Shown here piece after piece: positions 45,756 through 56,997 of a stretch of DNA of 64,000 nt. Below the pieces are notes generated by a model. The model did not search any database and was not told where the DNA came from. It saw only the letters and a list, made by a program, of their open reading frames with translations. How positions within the stretch are numbered: position 1 is the first letter of the stretch; each line of letters starts with the position of its first letter. Both the position numbers and the translations under genes were made by a program. The DNA is from Chamaelirium japonicum. Taxonomy: Eukaryota > Streptophyta > Magnoliopsida > Liliales > Melanthiaceae. Where the stretch lies: positions 2,797,501-2,861,500 of the forward strand of contig CANTAL010000002.1 of NCBI GenBank assembly GCA_947650365.1, written 5' to 3'.

Positions 45756-47941
45756 GTACGAATGAATTAGAATGGATCGTACGAATGAATTAGAATGGAT
45801 CGTATGAATGAATTAGAGTGGATACATTCGTACAAATGAATTAGAATGGATCGTACGAATGAATTAGAATGGATACATTCGTGCGAATGAATTAGAATGG
45901 ATCGTACGAATGAAATAGAATGGATCGTACGAATGAATTAGAATGGATCGTGCGAATAAATTAGAATGGATCATACGAAGGAATTAGAATGGATCGTACG
46001 AATGAATTAGAATGGATCGTAGTAATGAATTAGAATGGATCGTATGCATGAATTAGAATGGATCGTGCGAATGAATTAGAATGGATCGTACGAATGAATT
46101 AGAATGGATCGTATGAATGAATTAGAATGGATCGTGCGAATGAATTAGAATGGATCGTACGAATGAAATAGAATGAATTCGCACGAATGAATTAGAATGG
46201 ATCGTACGAATGAATTATAATGGATACATTCGTGCGAATGAATTAGAATGGAACGTACGAATGAATTAGAATGGATCGTAGAATGGATCGTATGAATGAA
46301 TTAGAATGGATCGTATGAATGAGTAAGAATGGATCGTACGAATGAATTAGAATGGATTGAATTAGAATGAATCGTACGAATGAATTAGAATGGATCGTAC
46401 GAATGAATTAGAATGGATCGTACGAATGAATTAGAATGGATCGTACGAATGAATTAGAATAGATTGTGCGAATGAATTAGAATGGATCGTGCGAATGAAT
46501 TAGAATGGATCGTACGATTGAATTAGAATAGCTTGTGCGAATGATTTAGAAAGAATCGTACGAATGAATTAGAATGGATCATACGAATGAATTAGAATGG
46601 ATCGTGCGAATGAATTAGAATGGATCGTACGAATGAATTAGAATAGATTGTGCGAATGAATTAGAATGGATCGTACGAATGAATTAGAATGGATCGTACG
46701 AATGAATTAGAATGGATCGTATGAATGAATTAGAATAGATTGTGCGAATGAATTAGAATGGATCGTACGAATGAATTAGAATGGATCGTACGAATGAATT
46801 AGAATAGATTGTGCGAATGAATTAGAATGGATCGTACGAATGAATTAGAATGGATCGTACGAATGAATTAGAATGGATCGTATGAATGAATTAGAATGAT
46901 CGTGCGAATGAATTAGAATGGATCATATGAATGAAATAGAATGGATTCGCACGAATGTATCCGAATGGATCGTACGAAGGAATTAGAATGGATCGTACGA
47001 AGGAATTAGAATGGATAGTACGAATAAATTAGAATGGATACCTTCGTGCAAATGAATTAGAATGGATCGTACGAATGAGTAAGAATGGATCGTACGAATG
47101 AAATAGAATGGATCGTATGAATGAATTAGAATGGATCGTGCGAATGAATTAGAATGGATCGTACGAATGAATTAGAATAGATTGTGCGAATGAATTAGAA
47201 TGGATCGTACGAATGAATTAGAATGGATCGTACGAATGAATTAGAATGGATCGTACGAAGGAATTAGAATTGATCGTATGAATGAATTAGAATAGATTGT
47301 GCGAATGAATTAGAATGGATCGTAGGAATGAATTGGAATGGATACATTCGTGCGAATGAATTAGAATGGATCGTATGAATGAATTAGAGTGGATACATTC
47401 ATACAAATGAATTAGAATGGATCGTACGAATGAATTAGAATGGATCGTACGAATGAGTAAGAATGGATCGTACGAATGAAATAGAATGGATCGTATGAAT
47501 GAATTAGAATGGATACGTGCGAATGAATTAGAATTGTGAATTAGAATGGATCATACGAAGGAATTAGAATGGATCGTGCTAATGAATTAGAATGGATTGT
47601 GCGAATGAATTAGAATGGATCGTACGAATGACTTAGAATGGATCGTTCGAATGAATTAGAATAGATTGTGCGAATGAATTAGAATGGATCGTACGAATGA
47701 ATTAGAAAGGATACATTCGTGCGAATGAATTAGAATGGATCGTATGAGTGTGAATGAATTAGAATGGATCGTGCGAATGAATTAGAATGGATCGTATTAA
47801 TGAATTAGAATGGATCGTGCGAATGAATTAGAATGGATCATACGAATGAGTAAGAATGGATCGTGCGAATGAATTAGAATGGATTGTACGAATGAATTAG
47901 AATGGATCATACGAATGAATTAGAATTGATACATTCGTGCG
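45756..47941 (+). repeat. Satellite block, plus orientation
   Basis: About 94 plus units and one of the most homogeneous stretches of the array. A single partial minus fragment (CGCACGAATGTATCCG) lies near 46950. It flips at a 28-bp variant (GATACATTCGTGCG then AATCCATTC). Confidence 0.9.
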
Positions 47942-49652
47942 AATCCATTCTATTTCATTCGTACGATCGATTCTAATTCATTCGCACGATCCATTCTAAT
48001 TCATTCATACGATCCATTCTAATTCATTCATACGATCCATTCTAATTCATTCGTACAATCTATTCTAATTCATTCGTACGATCCATTCTAATTCATTCAT
48101 ACGGTCTATTCTAATTCATTAGCACAATCTATTCTAATTCATTCGTACGATCCATTATAATTCATTCGCACGATCCATTCTAATTCATTCGCACGAATGT
48201 ATCCTTTCTAATTCATTTGTATGAATGTATCCACTCTAATTCATTCGTACGATCCATTCTAATTCATTAGCACGATCCATTCTAATTCATTCGTACGATC
48301 CATTCTAATTCATTTATACGATCCAATCTATTTCATTCATACGATCCATTCTAATTCATTCGTACGATCCATTCTAATTCATTCGTACGATCCATTCTAA
48401 TTCGTGCGAATGTATCCATTCTAATTCATTCGTACGATCCATTCTAATTCATTCGTACGAATGTATCCATTCTAATTCATTTGTACGAATGTATCCACTC
48501 TAATTCATTCGTACGATCCATTCTAATTCATTAGCACGATCCATTCTAATTCATTCGTACGATCCATTCTAATTCATTTATACGATCCAATCTAATTCAT
48601 TCATACGATCCTTTCTAATTCATTCGTACGATCCCTTCTAATTCATTCGTATGATCCATTCTAATTCGTGCGAATGTATCCATTCTAATTCATTCGTACG
48701 ATCCATTCTAATTCATTCGTACAATCCATTCTAATTCATTCGCACGATCCATTCGCATTCACTCAAACGATCCATTCTAATTCATTCATATGATCCATTC
48801 TAATTCATTCGCACGAATGTATCCATTCTATTTCATTCGTACGATCCATTCTAATTCATTCGCATGAATGTATCCATTCTAATTCATTCGCACGATCCAT
48901 TCTAATTCATTCGCACGATCCATTCTAATTCATTCATACAATCCATTCTACTTCTTTTGCACGAATGTATCCATTCTAATTCATTCGTACGATCCATTCT
49001 AATTCATTCGTACGATCCATTCTAATTTATTCGCACAATCCATTCTAATTCATTCACACTCATATGATCCATTCTAATTCATTCGCACGAATGTATCCGT
49101 TCTAATTCATTCGTACAATCCATTCTAATTCATTCGCACAATCTATTCTAATTCATTCGAACGAACCATCCTAAGTCATTCGTACGATCCATTCTAATTC
49201 ATTCGCACGGTCCATTCGCATTCACTCAAACGATCCATTTTAATTCATTCATATGATCCATTCTAATTCATTCGCACGGATGTATCCATTCTATTTCATT
49301 CGTACGATCCATTCTAATTCATTCGCACGATCCATTCTAATTCATTCATACGATCCATTCTAATTCATTCGTACGATCCATTCTAATTCATTCGCACAAT
49401 CTATTCTAATTCATTCGTACGATCCATTCTATCTCATTCGTACGATCCATTCTAATTCATTCGTACGATCGTATCCATTCTAATTCATTCGTACGATCCA
49501 ATCTAATTCATTCGTACGATCCATTCTTACTCATTCGTACGATCCATTCTAATTCATTCGTACGATCCATTCTATCTCATTCGTACGATTCATTCTATTC
49601 TTACTCATTCATACGATCCATTCTAATTCATTCGCACGAATGTATCCATTCT
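47942..49652 (-). repeat. Satellite block, minus orientation, with a local 264-bp duplication
   Basis: About 73 minus units. A segment starting CCACTCTAATTC at 48231 is repeated from 48495 (offset 264 bp, homology to about 48722). 264 is not a multiple of 23 because the segment contains longer variant units. Confidence 0.87.
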
Positions 49653-52600
49653 AAATGAATTAGAATGAATCGTGCGAATGAGTAAGAATGGATCGTACGA
49701 ATGAATTAGAATGGATCGTATGAATGAATTAGAATGGATCGTATTAATGAATTAGAATAGATCATACGAATGAATTAGAAAGGATCGTATGAATGAATTA
49801 GAATGGATCGTATGAATGAAATAGAATGGATCCATTCTTACTCATTCGTACGATTCATTCTAATTCAATCCATTCTAATTCATTCGCATGATCCATTCTA
49901 ATTCATTTGTACGATCGATTCTAATTCATTCATACGATCCATTCTAATTTATTCGCACGATCCATTCTAATTCATTCGTACGATCTATTCTATTTCATTC
50001 GTACAATCCATTCTTACTCAATCGTATGATCCATTCTAATCCATTTGCACAATCTATACGTGCGAATGAATTAGAATGGATCGTATGAGTGTGAATGAAT
50101 TAGAATGGATCGTGCGAATGAGTAAAAATGGATTGTACGAATGAGATAGAATGGATAGTACGAATGAATTAGAATGGATACATTCATGCGAATGAATTAG
50201 AATGGATCATACGAATGACTTAGAATGGATTCATTCGTGCGAATGAATTAGAATGGATCGTATGAATGAATTAGAATGGATTGAATTAGAATGAATCGTA
50301 CGAATGAATTAGAATGGATTGTATGAATGAATTAGAATGAATGAATTAGAATGAATGAATTAGAATGGATCTTACGAATGAATTAGAATGGATCGTACGA
50401 ATGAATTAGAATGGATCGTTCGAATGAATTAGAATAGATTGTGCGAATGAATTAGAATGGATCGTACGAATGAGCAAGAATGGATCGTAGAATTAGAATG
50501 GATCGTATGAATAAATTAGAATGGATCGTGCGAATGAATTAGAATGGATACATTCGTGCGAATGAATTAGAATGGATCGTATGAATGAAATAGGGTGGAT
50601 ACATTCGTACAAATGAATTAGAATGGATCGTACGAATGAATTTGAATGGATCATACGAATGAATTAGAATGGATCATTTGAGTGAATGCGAATGGATCGT
50701 GCGAATGAATTAGAATGGATTGTACGAATGAATTAGAATGGATCGTACGAATGAAATAGAATGGATCGTACGAATGAATTAGAATGGATCGTATGAATGA
50801 ATTAGAATGGATCGTGCGAATGAATTAGAATGGATCGTACGAATGAAATAGAATGGATTCGCACGAATGTATCCATTCTAATTCATTCGTACGATCCATT
50901 CTTATTCATTCGTACAATCTATTCTAACTCATTCGTACGATCCATTCTAATTCATTCGCACGATCCATTCTAATTCATTAATACGATCCATTCTAATTCA
51001 TTCGCACGATCCATTCTAATTCATTCACACTCATACGATCCATTCTAATTCATTCGCACGAATGTATCCTTTCTAATTCATTCGTACGATCCATTCTAAT
51101 TCATTCGCACAATCTATTCTAATTCATTCGAACGATACATTCTAATTCATTCGTACGATCCATTCTAATTCATTCACACGATCCATTCTAATTCATTCGC
51201 ACGATCCATTCTAATTCATTAGCACGATCCATTCTAATTCATTCGTACGATCCATTCTAATTCATTTATACGATCCAATCTAATTCATTCATACGATCCA
51301 TTCTAATTCTTTCGCACGAATGTATCCATTCTAATTCATTCGTACTAATGAATTAGAATGGATCGTACGAATGAATTAGAACGGATACATTCGTGCGAAT
51401 GAATTAGAATGGATCGTATGAGTGTGAATGAATTAGAATGGATTGTGCGAATGAATTAGAATGGATCGTACGAATGACTTAGAATGGATCGTTCGAATGA
51501 AATAGAATAGATTGTGCGAATGAATTAGAATGGATCGTACGAATGAATTAGAACGGATACATTCGTGCGAATGAATTAGAATGGATCGTATAAGTATGAA
51601 TGAATTAGATTGGATTGTGCGAATGAATTAGAATGGATCGTACGAATGAATTAGAATGGATCGTACGAATGAATTAGAATGGATACATTCGTGCAAAAGA
51701 AGTAGAATGGATTGTATGAATCAATTAGAATGGATCGTGCGAATGAATTAGAATGGATCGTGCGAATGAATTAGAATGGATACATTCATGCGAATGAATT
51801 AGAATGGATCATACGAATGAATTAGAATGGATTCATTCGTGCGAATGAATTAGAATGGATCATACGAATGAATTAGAATGGATCGTACGAATGAATTAGA
51901 ATGGATCGTATGAATGAATTAGAATGGATCGTGCGAATGAATTAGAAAGGATCTTATTAATGAATTTGAATGGATCGTACGAATGAATTAGAATGGAACG
52001 TACGAATGAATTAGAATGGATTGTAGAATGGATCGTATGAATGAATTAGATTGGATCATACGAATGAGTAAGAATGGATCATACGAATGAATTAGAATGG
52101 ATCGTACGAATGAATTAGAATGGATACATTTCGTACAATCCATTCTAATTCATTCGTACGATCTATTCTAATTCATTCATGCAATCCAGTCTAATTCATT
52201 CGTACGAAGGAATTAGAAAGGATCGTATGAATGAATTAGAATGGATCGTACGAATGAAATAGAATGGATCCATTCTTACTCATTCGTACGATTCATTCTA
52301 ATTCAATCCATTCTAATTCATTCGCATGATCCATTCTAATTCATTCGTACGATCGATTCTAATTCATTCATACGATCCATTCTAATTTTTTCGCACGATC
52401 CATTCTAATTCGTTCGTACGATCTATTCTATTTCATTCGTACAATCCATTCTTACTCAATCGTATGATCCATTCTAATCCATTCGCACAATCTATACGTG
52501 CGAATGAATTAGAATGGATCGTATGAGTGTGAATGAATTAGAATGGATCGTGCGAATGAGTAAGAATGGATTGTACGAATGAAATAGAATAGATCTTACG

Positions 52601-53436
52601 AATGTATTAGAATGGATCGTACGAATGAATTAGAATGGATCGTTCGAATGAATTAGAATAGATTGTGCGAATGAATTAGAATGGATCGTACGAATGAATT
52701 AGAATGGATCGTACGAATGAATTAGAATGGATCGTACGAATGAATTAGAATGGATCGTGCGAATGAATTAGAATGGATTCGCACGAATGTATCCATTCTA
52801 ATTCATTCGTATGATCCATTCTAATTCATTCGTACAATCCATTCTAATTCATTCACACGATCCATTCGCATTCACTCAAACGATCCATTCTAATTCATTC
52901 ATACAATCCATTCTAATTCTTTTGCACGAATGTATCCATTCTAATTCATTTGTACGATCCATTCTAATTCATTCGTATGATCTATTCTAATTCATTCGCA
53001 TGATCCATTCTAATTCCTTCGTACGATCCATTTTAATTCATTCGCACGATCCATTCTAATTCATTCATACGATCCATTCTAATTCATTCGTACGATCCAT
53101 TCTAATTTCTTCGTATGATCTATTCTAATTCCTTCGTACGATCCATTCTAATTCATTCATACGATCTATTCTAATTCTTTCGCACGAATGTATCCATTCT
53201 AATTCATTCGTACGATCCATTCTAATTCCTTCATACGATCCATATTCTAATTCATTCGTACGATCCATTCTAATTTATTCGTACAATCCATTCTAATTCA
53301 TTAGAATGGATCGTATGAATGAAATAGAATGGATCGTACGAATGAATTAGAATGGATCGTACGAATGAAATAGAATGGATCGTATGAATGAATTAGAATG
53401 GATCGTATGAATGAATTAGAATGGATCGTGCGAATG
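49653..53436. repeat. Satellite, mixed orientation, with local duplications
   Basis: Blocks: plus to about 49830, minus to 50058, plus to 50866, minus to 51345, plus to 52131, short minus and plus, minus about 52269-52496, plus to 52780, minus to 53304, plus to 53436. About 330 bp starting at the palindrome GAATGGATCCATTC (49824) recur from 52262 (offset 2,438). A 172-bp tandem duplication marked by GAACGGATACATTCG lies at about 51380-51720. Confidence 0.85.
53432..53436. repeat. Left target-site duplication of the LTR insertion
   Basis: GAATG immediately before the TG end. Its partner is GAATA at 56993-56997 (4 of 5 match). Removing the insertion restores a normal satellite unit (GTGC GAATG AATTAG), which fits a 5-bp duplication on integration. 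Confidence 0.7.
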
Positions 53437-53438
53437 TG

Positions 53439-53455
53439 TAACACCTGAGGTGTTA
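53439..53455 (+). other. Perfect hairpin at the LTR 5' tip
   Basis: Arms TAACACC and GGTGTTA are exact complements around a 3-base loop, starting two bases inside the element end. Confidence 0.8.
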
Positions 53456-54195
53456 AATTTGAGAATAATAAAAAAATCCTCCCAGGGCTCTTTTCATCCT
53501 TTTACCGTTAGACTTTTTAGCTGAGCTTTTTCCAGAATAATGGGTCGTAAACCCATGAGATGTTTTACGTTCACTTTTTCTATATTTTCGAGCACGTCGT
53601 ATTGGTGCGTCCCGTGCAAGGATCGGGTGTATGCGCAGCCTGTTTCGGCAACCCGGTAGTTAAAACCCTAGAATTTCGATGATCAGCCCACTGTCGGTAT
53701 TGTTTGGTTTACTACAGGAGATCGGTTGATTGGATCGTAGCAAGGCTGGATACGTTGGGTGAGGCTCTGAAAGAGATTTCCAACAAGCCTGAGCGGGGGT
53801 CGATCCGACACCTTGACAATGAGTTATTACTATTTTAAAATTTAGAGTATTTCCTTTATTGTGGGAGATCTGCAAGTCAGAAAAATATGTACCAAGCACC
53901 TTTGTGTTCGCATCGATAAGACCTTTCCAACGGATCATTCCGTGCCCATTTCTGACCTCCGATTTGTAACTTATGGTTGATTGTTCTTTTCAGCCAGATA
54001 AGGCGACGGTTTGCACCCGGGTTCTAACCGAGCACAGTTCAGGGCTCGGGACCAAGCCCGACCAGCCATAGGACCTTTCTTTCAACCTTTTGGCTTGGTT
54101 TAGACCCTCTCGATCGTCCTCCCTGATATTTAAAATTTGAATTTCGGATGGGGAGGATATGGCGGGCTTCGGGATGATAACAACCGGATCTTTCT

Positions 54196-54206
54196 GCTAT
54201 AACCAC
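54196..54206 (+). promoter_or_regulatory. Possible TATA-type site of the LTR
   Basis: CTGCTATAACC lies about 90 bp upstream of the GA-rich leader-like tract, a plausible spacing for an LTR promoter. The match is weak and nothing else supports it. Confidence 0.25.
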
Positions 54207-54293
54207 CCCTCTTTGTTAGGAAGTCCTTAACCAACCCGATTCCCCAGCTCACTTACCATAACCGCAGCGCCCCTTCCCTGTTTATCATGGACT

Positions 54294-54296
<3 letters not shown>

Positions 54297-54326
<30 letters not shown>
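54297..54326 (+). repeat. GA dinucleotide microsatellite in the LTR
   Basis: About 15 uninterrupted GA repeats, followed by further GA-rich sequence to about 54375. The related element at the right edge has a long GA-rich tract (on its own strand) in the equivalent position. Confidence 0.95.
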
Positions 54327-54329
<3 letters not shown>

Positions 54330-54436
54330 GAGCGGAGTAGAGAGAGAGAAAGCGGCACAAGAGAGAAGGAGAAGAGATAGTGGGAGGAAGGATCTGCAGC
54401 AGCCGGCAATCCAAGCACCGGTGAGCCACTCAGAAA

Positions 54437-54835
54437 CTAAACCCCGAACCCATCAGGTTGGTCTCCCCCTCCTCTTTCTTTTCTCTCCTCCTCCACCCGA
54501 ACCGGACCTCCAACCCGACCACACCCTCCTCCTCCTCCCTTACCCGCGAACCCGACCTCACCCTCTCCTCCTTTGCCGCCGACCTGCGTAGTCACCGGCG
54601 GCTGGCGCCGCACCCGAGCCCCTCCCCGGAAGCCGTCGGTGCAACCGAGCACCTCCAACGCCGGCCCAAACCCGTGGACCCTCCTCCGGCCAAGGTCTTT
54701 CCGGACTTCGACGGCACACCGGCCACCTCCTCCCGCGCCTCCCCTGCGAGGGTGATGCGGGGGAGACCGATCGGGCACCGTCGGCGCACCCAAACCCGGT
54801 CACCCCGTCGCCGGTGTTGCGCTAAAACCAGAGCT
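54437..54835 (+). other. GC-rich, proline/arginine-codon-rich stretch of the LTR, not called as a gene
   Basis: High GC content makes several overlapping frames open on both strands (the longest is 148 codons on plus, 54458-54904). The products would be low-complexity Pro/Arg/Ser-rich sequence with no recognisable domain. Simultaneous openness of several frames is what base composition alone would give. Confidence 0.7.
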
Positions 54836-54916
54836 CTGGTTTTTGTTGAGAAGAAACAGAGCAGGGACCCATCCGTAATTATAGATCTTTCCCAGGTCAT
54901 TTAGAACATATTAATA

Positions 54917-55025
54917 CTGCAGACCCGACCCGAACTGCAACCCGACCCGACTGCACTGCAACCCGACCCGACTGTACAGCAACCCGACCCGCTTAAGTGC
55001 ACAGCAGACCCGCAGACCCGGCCCA
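54917..55025 (+). repeat. ACCCGACCC short tandem repeats
   Basis: Roughly four to five degenerate units of about 20-25 bp, each with ACCCGACCCG followed by a CTGCA-like spacer. The minus strand of the right-hand element has a shorter GACCCGACCCG tract at the matching place (63160-63180 region). Confidence 0.85.
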
Positions 55026-55083
55026 ACAGTGAACCGGTCTGGTTCACTTGAACCAGACCCGTAAACCGTCTAGAATTGGTTCA

Positions 55084-55291
55084 GCCGCCATTTCTTCGTC
55101 CGATCTCGGAATCGAATGAAACCAGCGGCATTTCGACCGGATCGGAAGAGATCCACTTGTTGAATTAGAATTGGTACAGTAATTTTACTATCTAGGATCC
55201 CTTTTTAGCTATGAGCCCGATCTAGTTGGTGCACTGTGGTTTGACCGCCAAGTCTCCGTCCGATCTCGGAATTGGACGAAACCAGTGGCAT
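55084..55291 (+). repeat. Duplicated ~48-bp motif in the LTR
   Basis: 55084-55131 and 55244-55291 share CCGCCA, CGTCCGATCTCGGAAT, CGAAACCAG-like and GGCAT blocks at an offset of 160 bp. Diverged relatives occur three times on the minus strand of the second element (about 62997-63049, 62851-62895 and 62693-62733), which helps to fix that element's orientation. Confidence 0.8.
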
Positions 55292-55299
55292 CGTACTTA

Positions 55300-55930
55300 G
55301 ATCATCGATGCCGATGTATTGAACTTAGTTTGGGACCCTAGAGACCCATTTACCCTATTGAACCGATCATAGACCGGTTTTTACCGGTTCGACCCTAAAA
55401 CCTCCGACCGAAGTTGGATTCGAGCGAGACCGGATCCCATGGGTCCCTCATCCCTAAACCAACCTTTTTAGAACCCTAGTTTGAGTAATTTATGAATGTA
55501 ACAACTTATACATTTCAAACCATGATGGTCAGTTTCTTCTTCGACGGTACACCGGACCGATAGACGTGAGGAACATGGACTACCGAGCTATTCTCCAGGT
55601 GAACATGATTAATTCTATTCTAGTTAGAGTAGATTGTAGTTGTATCTGTAAAATAATAAATAAAACCGTATGTGGCATAGTATGTCCAATGCATGCAGGC
55701 GGGAAACCGGTACTGTATGTGGGAGGTGGGCATACTATCCCTTGCCTCTGAACAATCATACATGATGTAACACTTTGATAGCTGTAACAGTGATTGACTC
55801 AACCTAGATTCACACTAGGATGCATGCAAACAAGTAGATGCTTGTACTGATTATTTATTAATATTCTGTTGAATGACTGTGTTTGGTGACCATGGGTCGC
55901 ATGGTGCAGTCTAGTTGCTATTGAGCAACG
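55300..55930 (+). other. LTR interior with no recognisable feature
   Basis: Mixed-composition sequence containing short runs such as ACCGGTTTTTACCGGTT near 55373. Short open frames exist on both strands (about 60 codons each) but overlap each other and show no domain. Confidence 0.6.
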
Positions 55931-55932
55931 AA

Positions 55933-55982
55933 GACTGGTGGTCTCGGTGGAGAGACCGGTGGTCTCAATGGAGAGACTGGTG
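55933..55982 (+). repeat. 21-bp tandem repeat with GGTCTC/GAGACC arms
   Basis: Two full 21-bp units at 55933-55953 and 55954-55974 (GACTGGTGGTCTC, then a spacer, then GGAGA) plus a partial third. GGTCTC in each unit can pair with the following GAGACC, giving successive stem-loops. Confidence 0.85.
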
Positions 55983-56057
55983 ATTGTACTTCCTCAGTTG
56001 AGGTTCTCTTCCCAGAGGGAAGACTTACTACTCACGGGCATGGGTAGGGGACCCGAG

Positions 56058-56091
56058 TGCACAGGATGGGAGGTGAACCACCGCCTGTGCA
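56058..56091 (+). other. Stem-loop in the LTR
   Basis: Perfect 8-bp arms TGCACAGG (56058-56065) and CCTGTGCA (56084-56091) enclose a second GGTG/CACC pair. It sits in a purine-rich region of 56030-56220 with no coding evidence. Confidence 0.75.
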
Positions 56092-56750
56092 TAATCCGAA
56101 TCAAGTAGGTAGGGTCACAGGGTTGGGTAGGCGGTAAAGCCCCTAGTGGCCTAGTAGTCCACCCCTGGGTAATGACCCCTAAAAGCAAGGTGGGCGAGAG
56201 TGCCCCGTGGTGAAAGACCAAGCCCCCTTATGGCCATATGGGTATTTCTGGCTCTCCAAGTACACTTGGACCCAGGTTCTGTTGGCAGACCCAGTTAGAA
56301 AACTGCCGGTTCACTTTAGGAGTAGGTAGAACTAACATTCGGTGATTTGTTGCATATTTTTAATCTGGATGATTATTTGTCTTACATTTATTAGTTGTAG
56401 TTGTACCACAGTAGAACTGTCATATTAGTTAGCTGAACTATCTTATTTGCAATATATGTATGTATATGTTGTCGCCCTCGTAGCCTTCTAGAAGGGCAAG
56501 GTATGTCTATGGTTTACCCTAGCTAGTTTAGGTTTAACGGTTCACTGAGTTTACCTAGTAAACTCACCCCGTTGTTGCACACTCTTTTCAGGTACCATAG
56601 ATCCTCCTCAGGCGCTTCCTAGAGGAGCTTGATTAGCTATCGAGGGAGGATATTAGAGGTGTTAACTAGTTTTATTATTTTCAGTTGATTATATAATAAC
56701 TGCAGAACCATGTTCTAGATGCTCTGAATAATACCAGAATCAATAATATT
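56092..56750 (+). other. LTR interior, 3' part
   Basis: No gene seen. 56535-56610 (ACTCACCCCGTTGTTGC, then CTTTTCAGGTACC) has a counterpart in the second element on minus (about 59865-59805: a GACTCAGG stretch, then TTCAGGTATCG), supporting common descent of the two elements. Confidence 0.65.
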
Positions 56751-56753
56751 TCT

Positions 56754-56838
56754 TTGGTAAGCTTCTCCTCAAAACTTCATGCTTGGTAGGCCTTTCCTCA
56801 AGGCCAAGTTATTGGTAGGCTTCTCCTCAAAGCCGTCC
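56754..56838 (+). repeat. 29-bp tandem repeat of mini-hairpins
   Basis: Three units start with TTGGTARGC at 56754, 56783 and 56812. Each has the core CTCCTC or TTCCTC between complementary arms: GGCCTT with AAGGCC in unit 2, GGCTT with AAGCC in unit 3, and a weaker pair in unit 1. The arms differ between units but stay complementary in units 2 and 3. Confidence 0.85.
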
Positions 56839-56940
56839 CTCATCAGCTAGTAAGTAGTTAATGATAAATTAGTAATAAATAACTAAATAATAAAAATCAA
56901 CCTCGCAACCTTATAACATTGACTTACCCTTAAAACCCCA

Positions 56941-56990
56941 TCACGCCCGGGTTTGACTTGTTTACCCTTGTAGTTAGATCCGGGGCGTGA
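56941..56990 (+). other. Terminal inverted pair at the LTR 3' tip
   Basis: TCACGCCCGGG (56941-56951) is nearly the complement of CCGGGGCGTGA (56980-56990), so the last 50 bases can fold back, mirroring the hairpin at the 5' tip. The sequence between 56839 and 56940 is AT-rich and otherwise featureless. Confidence 0.7.
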
Positions 56991-56992
56991 CA

Positions 56993-56997
56993 GAATA
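56993..56997. repeat. Right target-site duplication of the LTR insertion
   Basis: GAATA, partner of GAATG at 53432-53436. GAATAAATT is also a natural satellite variant seen elsewhere, so the single mismatch may predate or postdate the insertion. Confidence 0.65.

Larger units (their letters stand above)
1..53436. repeat. Main 23-bp satellite/minisatellite array, both orientations
   Basis: The whole stretch is built from one 23-bp unit, read on the plus strand as GAATGAATTAG then AATGGATCGTAC, or its complement. Single units differ at a few positions. The commonest variants are GTGC for GTAC, GTATG for GTACG, ATTGT for ATCGT, ATCAT for ATCGT, GAAATAG for GAATTAG, GAGTAAG for GAATTAG and GAAGGAATT for GAATGAATT. 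A 28-bp variant ends in GATACATTCGTGC. The array flips orientation about 90 times. There is no unique sequence inside it and no gene. It continues after the LTR insertion at 53437-56992. Whether it is pericentromeric, subtelomeric or interstitial cannot be told. I do not recognise it as a named satellite. Confidence 0.97.
53437..56992 (+). mobile_element. Probable solo LTR (3,556 bp), plant Gypsy-like end type
   Basis: Unique sequence bounded by TGTAACACC and GGGGCGTGACA, so it has TG...CA ends and imperfect inverted tips, with a 5-bp flanking duplication differing at one base. No second terminal repeat and no reverse transcriptase, integrase or gag coding is visible, so a solo LTR left by recombination is the simplest reading. 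A small non-autonomous element is an alternative. Internal order on the plus strand: AT-rich start, weak TATA-like site, GA microsatellite, GC-rich stretch, ACCCGACCC repeats, a duplicated 48-bp motif, stem-loop region, AT-rich 3' part. It is treated here as a fossil; no open reading frame in it is convincing. Family assignment rests on end sequence only. Confidence 0.75.

Noticed and set aside
1-53436. CRISPR-like array
   Set aside because: The repeats are contiguous with no unique spacers, and the context is eukaryotic.
1-53436. Telomeric or centromeric identity of the satellite
   Set aside because: No TTTAGGG-type motif is present and the unit is far from the usual 150-180 bp plant centromere repeat. 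Sequence alone cannot assign a chromosomal position.
53660-53938. 92-codon open frame on minus within the first LTR
   Set aside because: It lies antisense to the element, shows no domain, and its length is unremarkable for a 3.5-kb AT/GC-mixed sequence.
54437-54904. Possible host gene or captured exon in the GC-rich part of the first LTR
   Set aside because: At least five frames on both strands are open together, and all are low-complexity Pro/Arg-rich. This is what GC-rich composition gives. The related element has a similar stretch in the same place, so it belongs to the LTR rather than to a captured gene.
55566-56221. Short open frames of 60-75 codons in the middle of the first LTR
   Set aside because: They overlap on opposite strands, have no domain and are not conserved in the second element.
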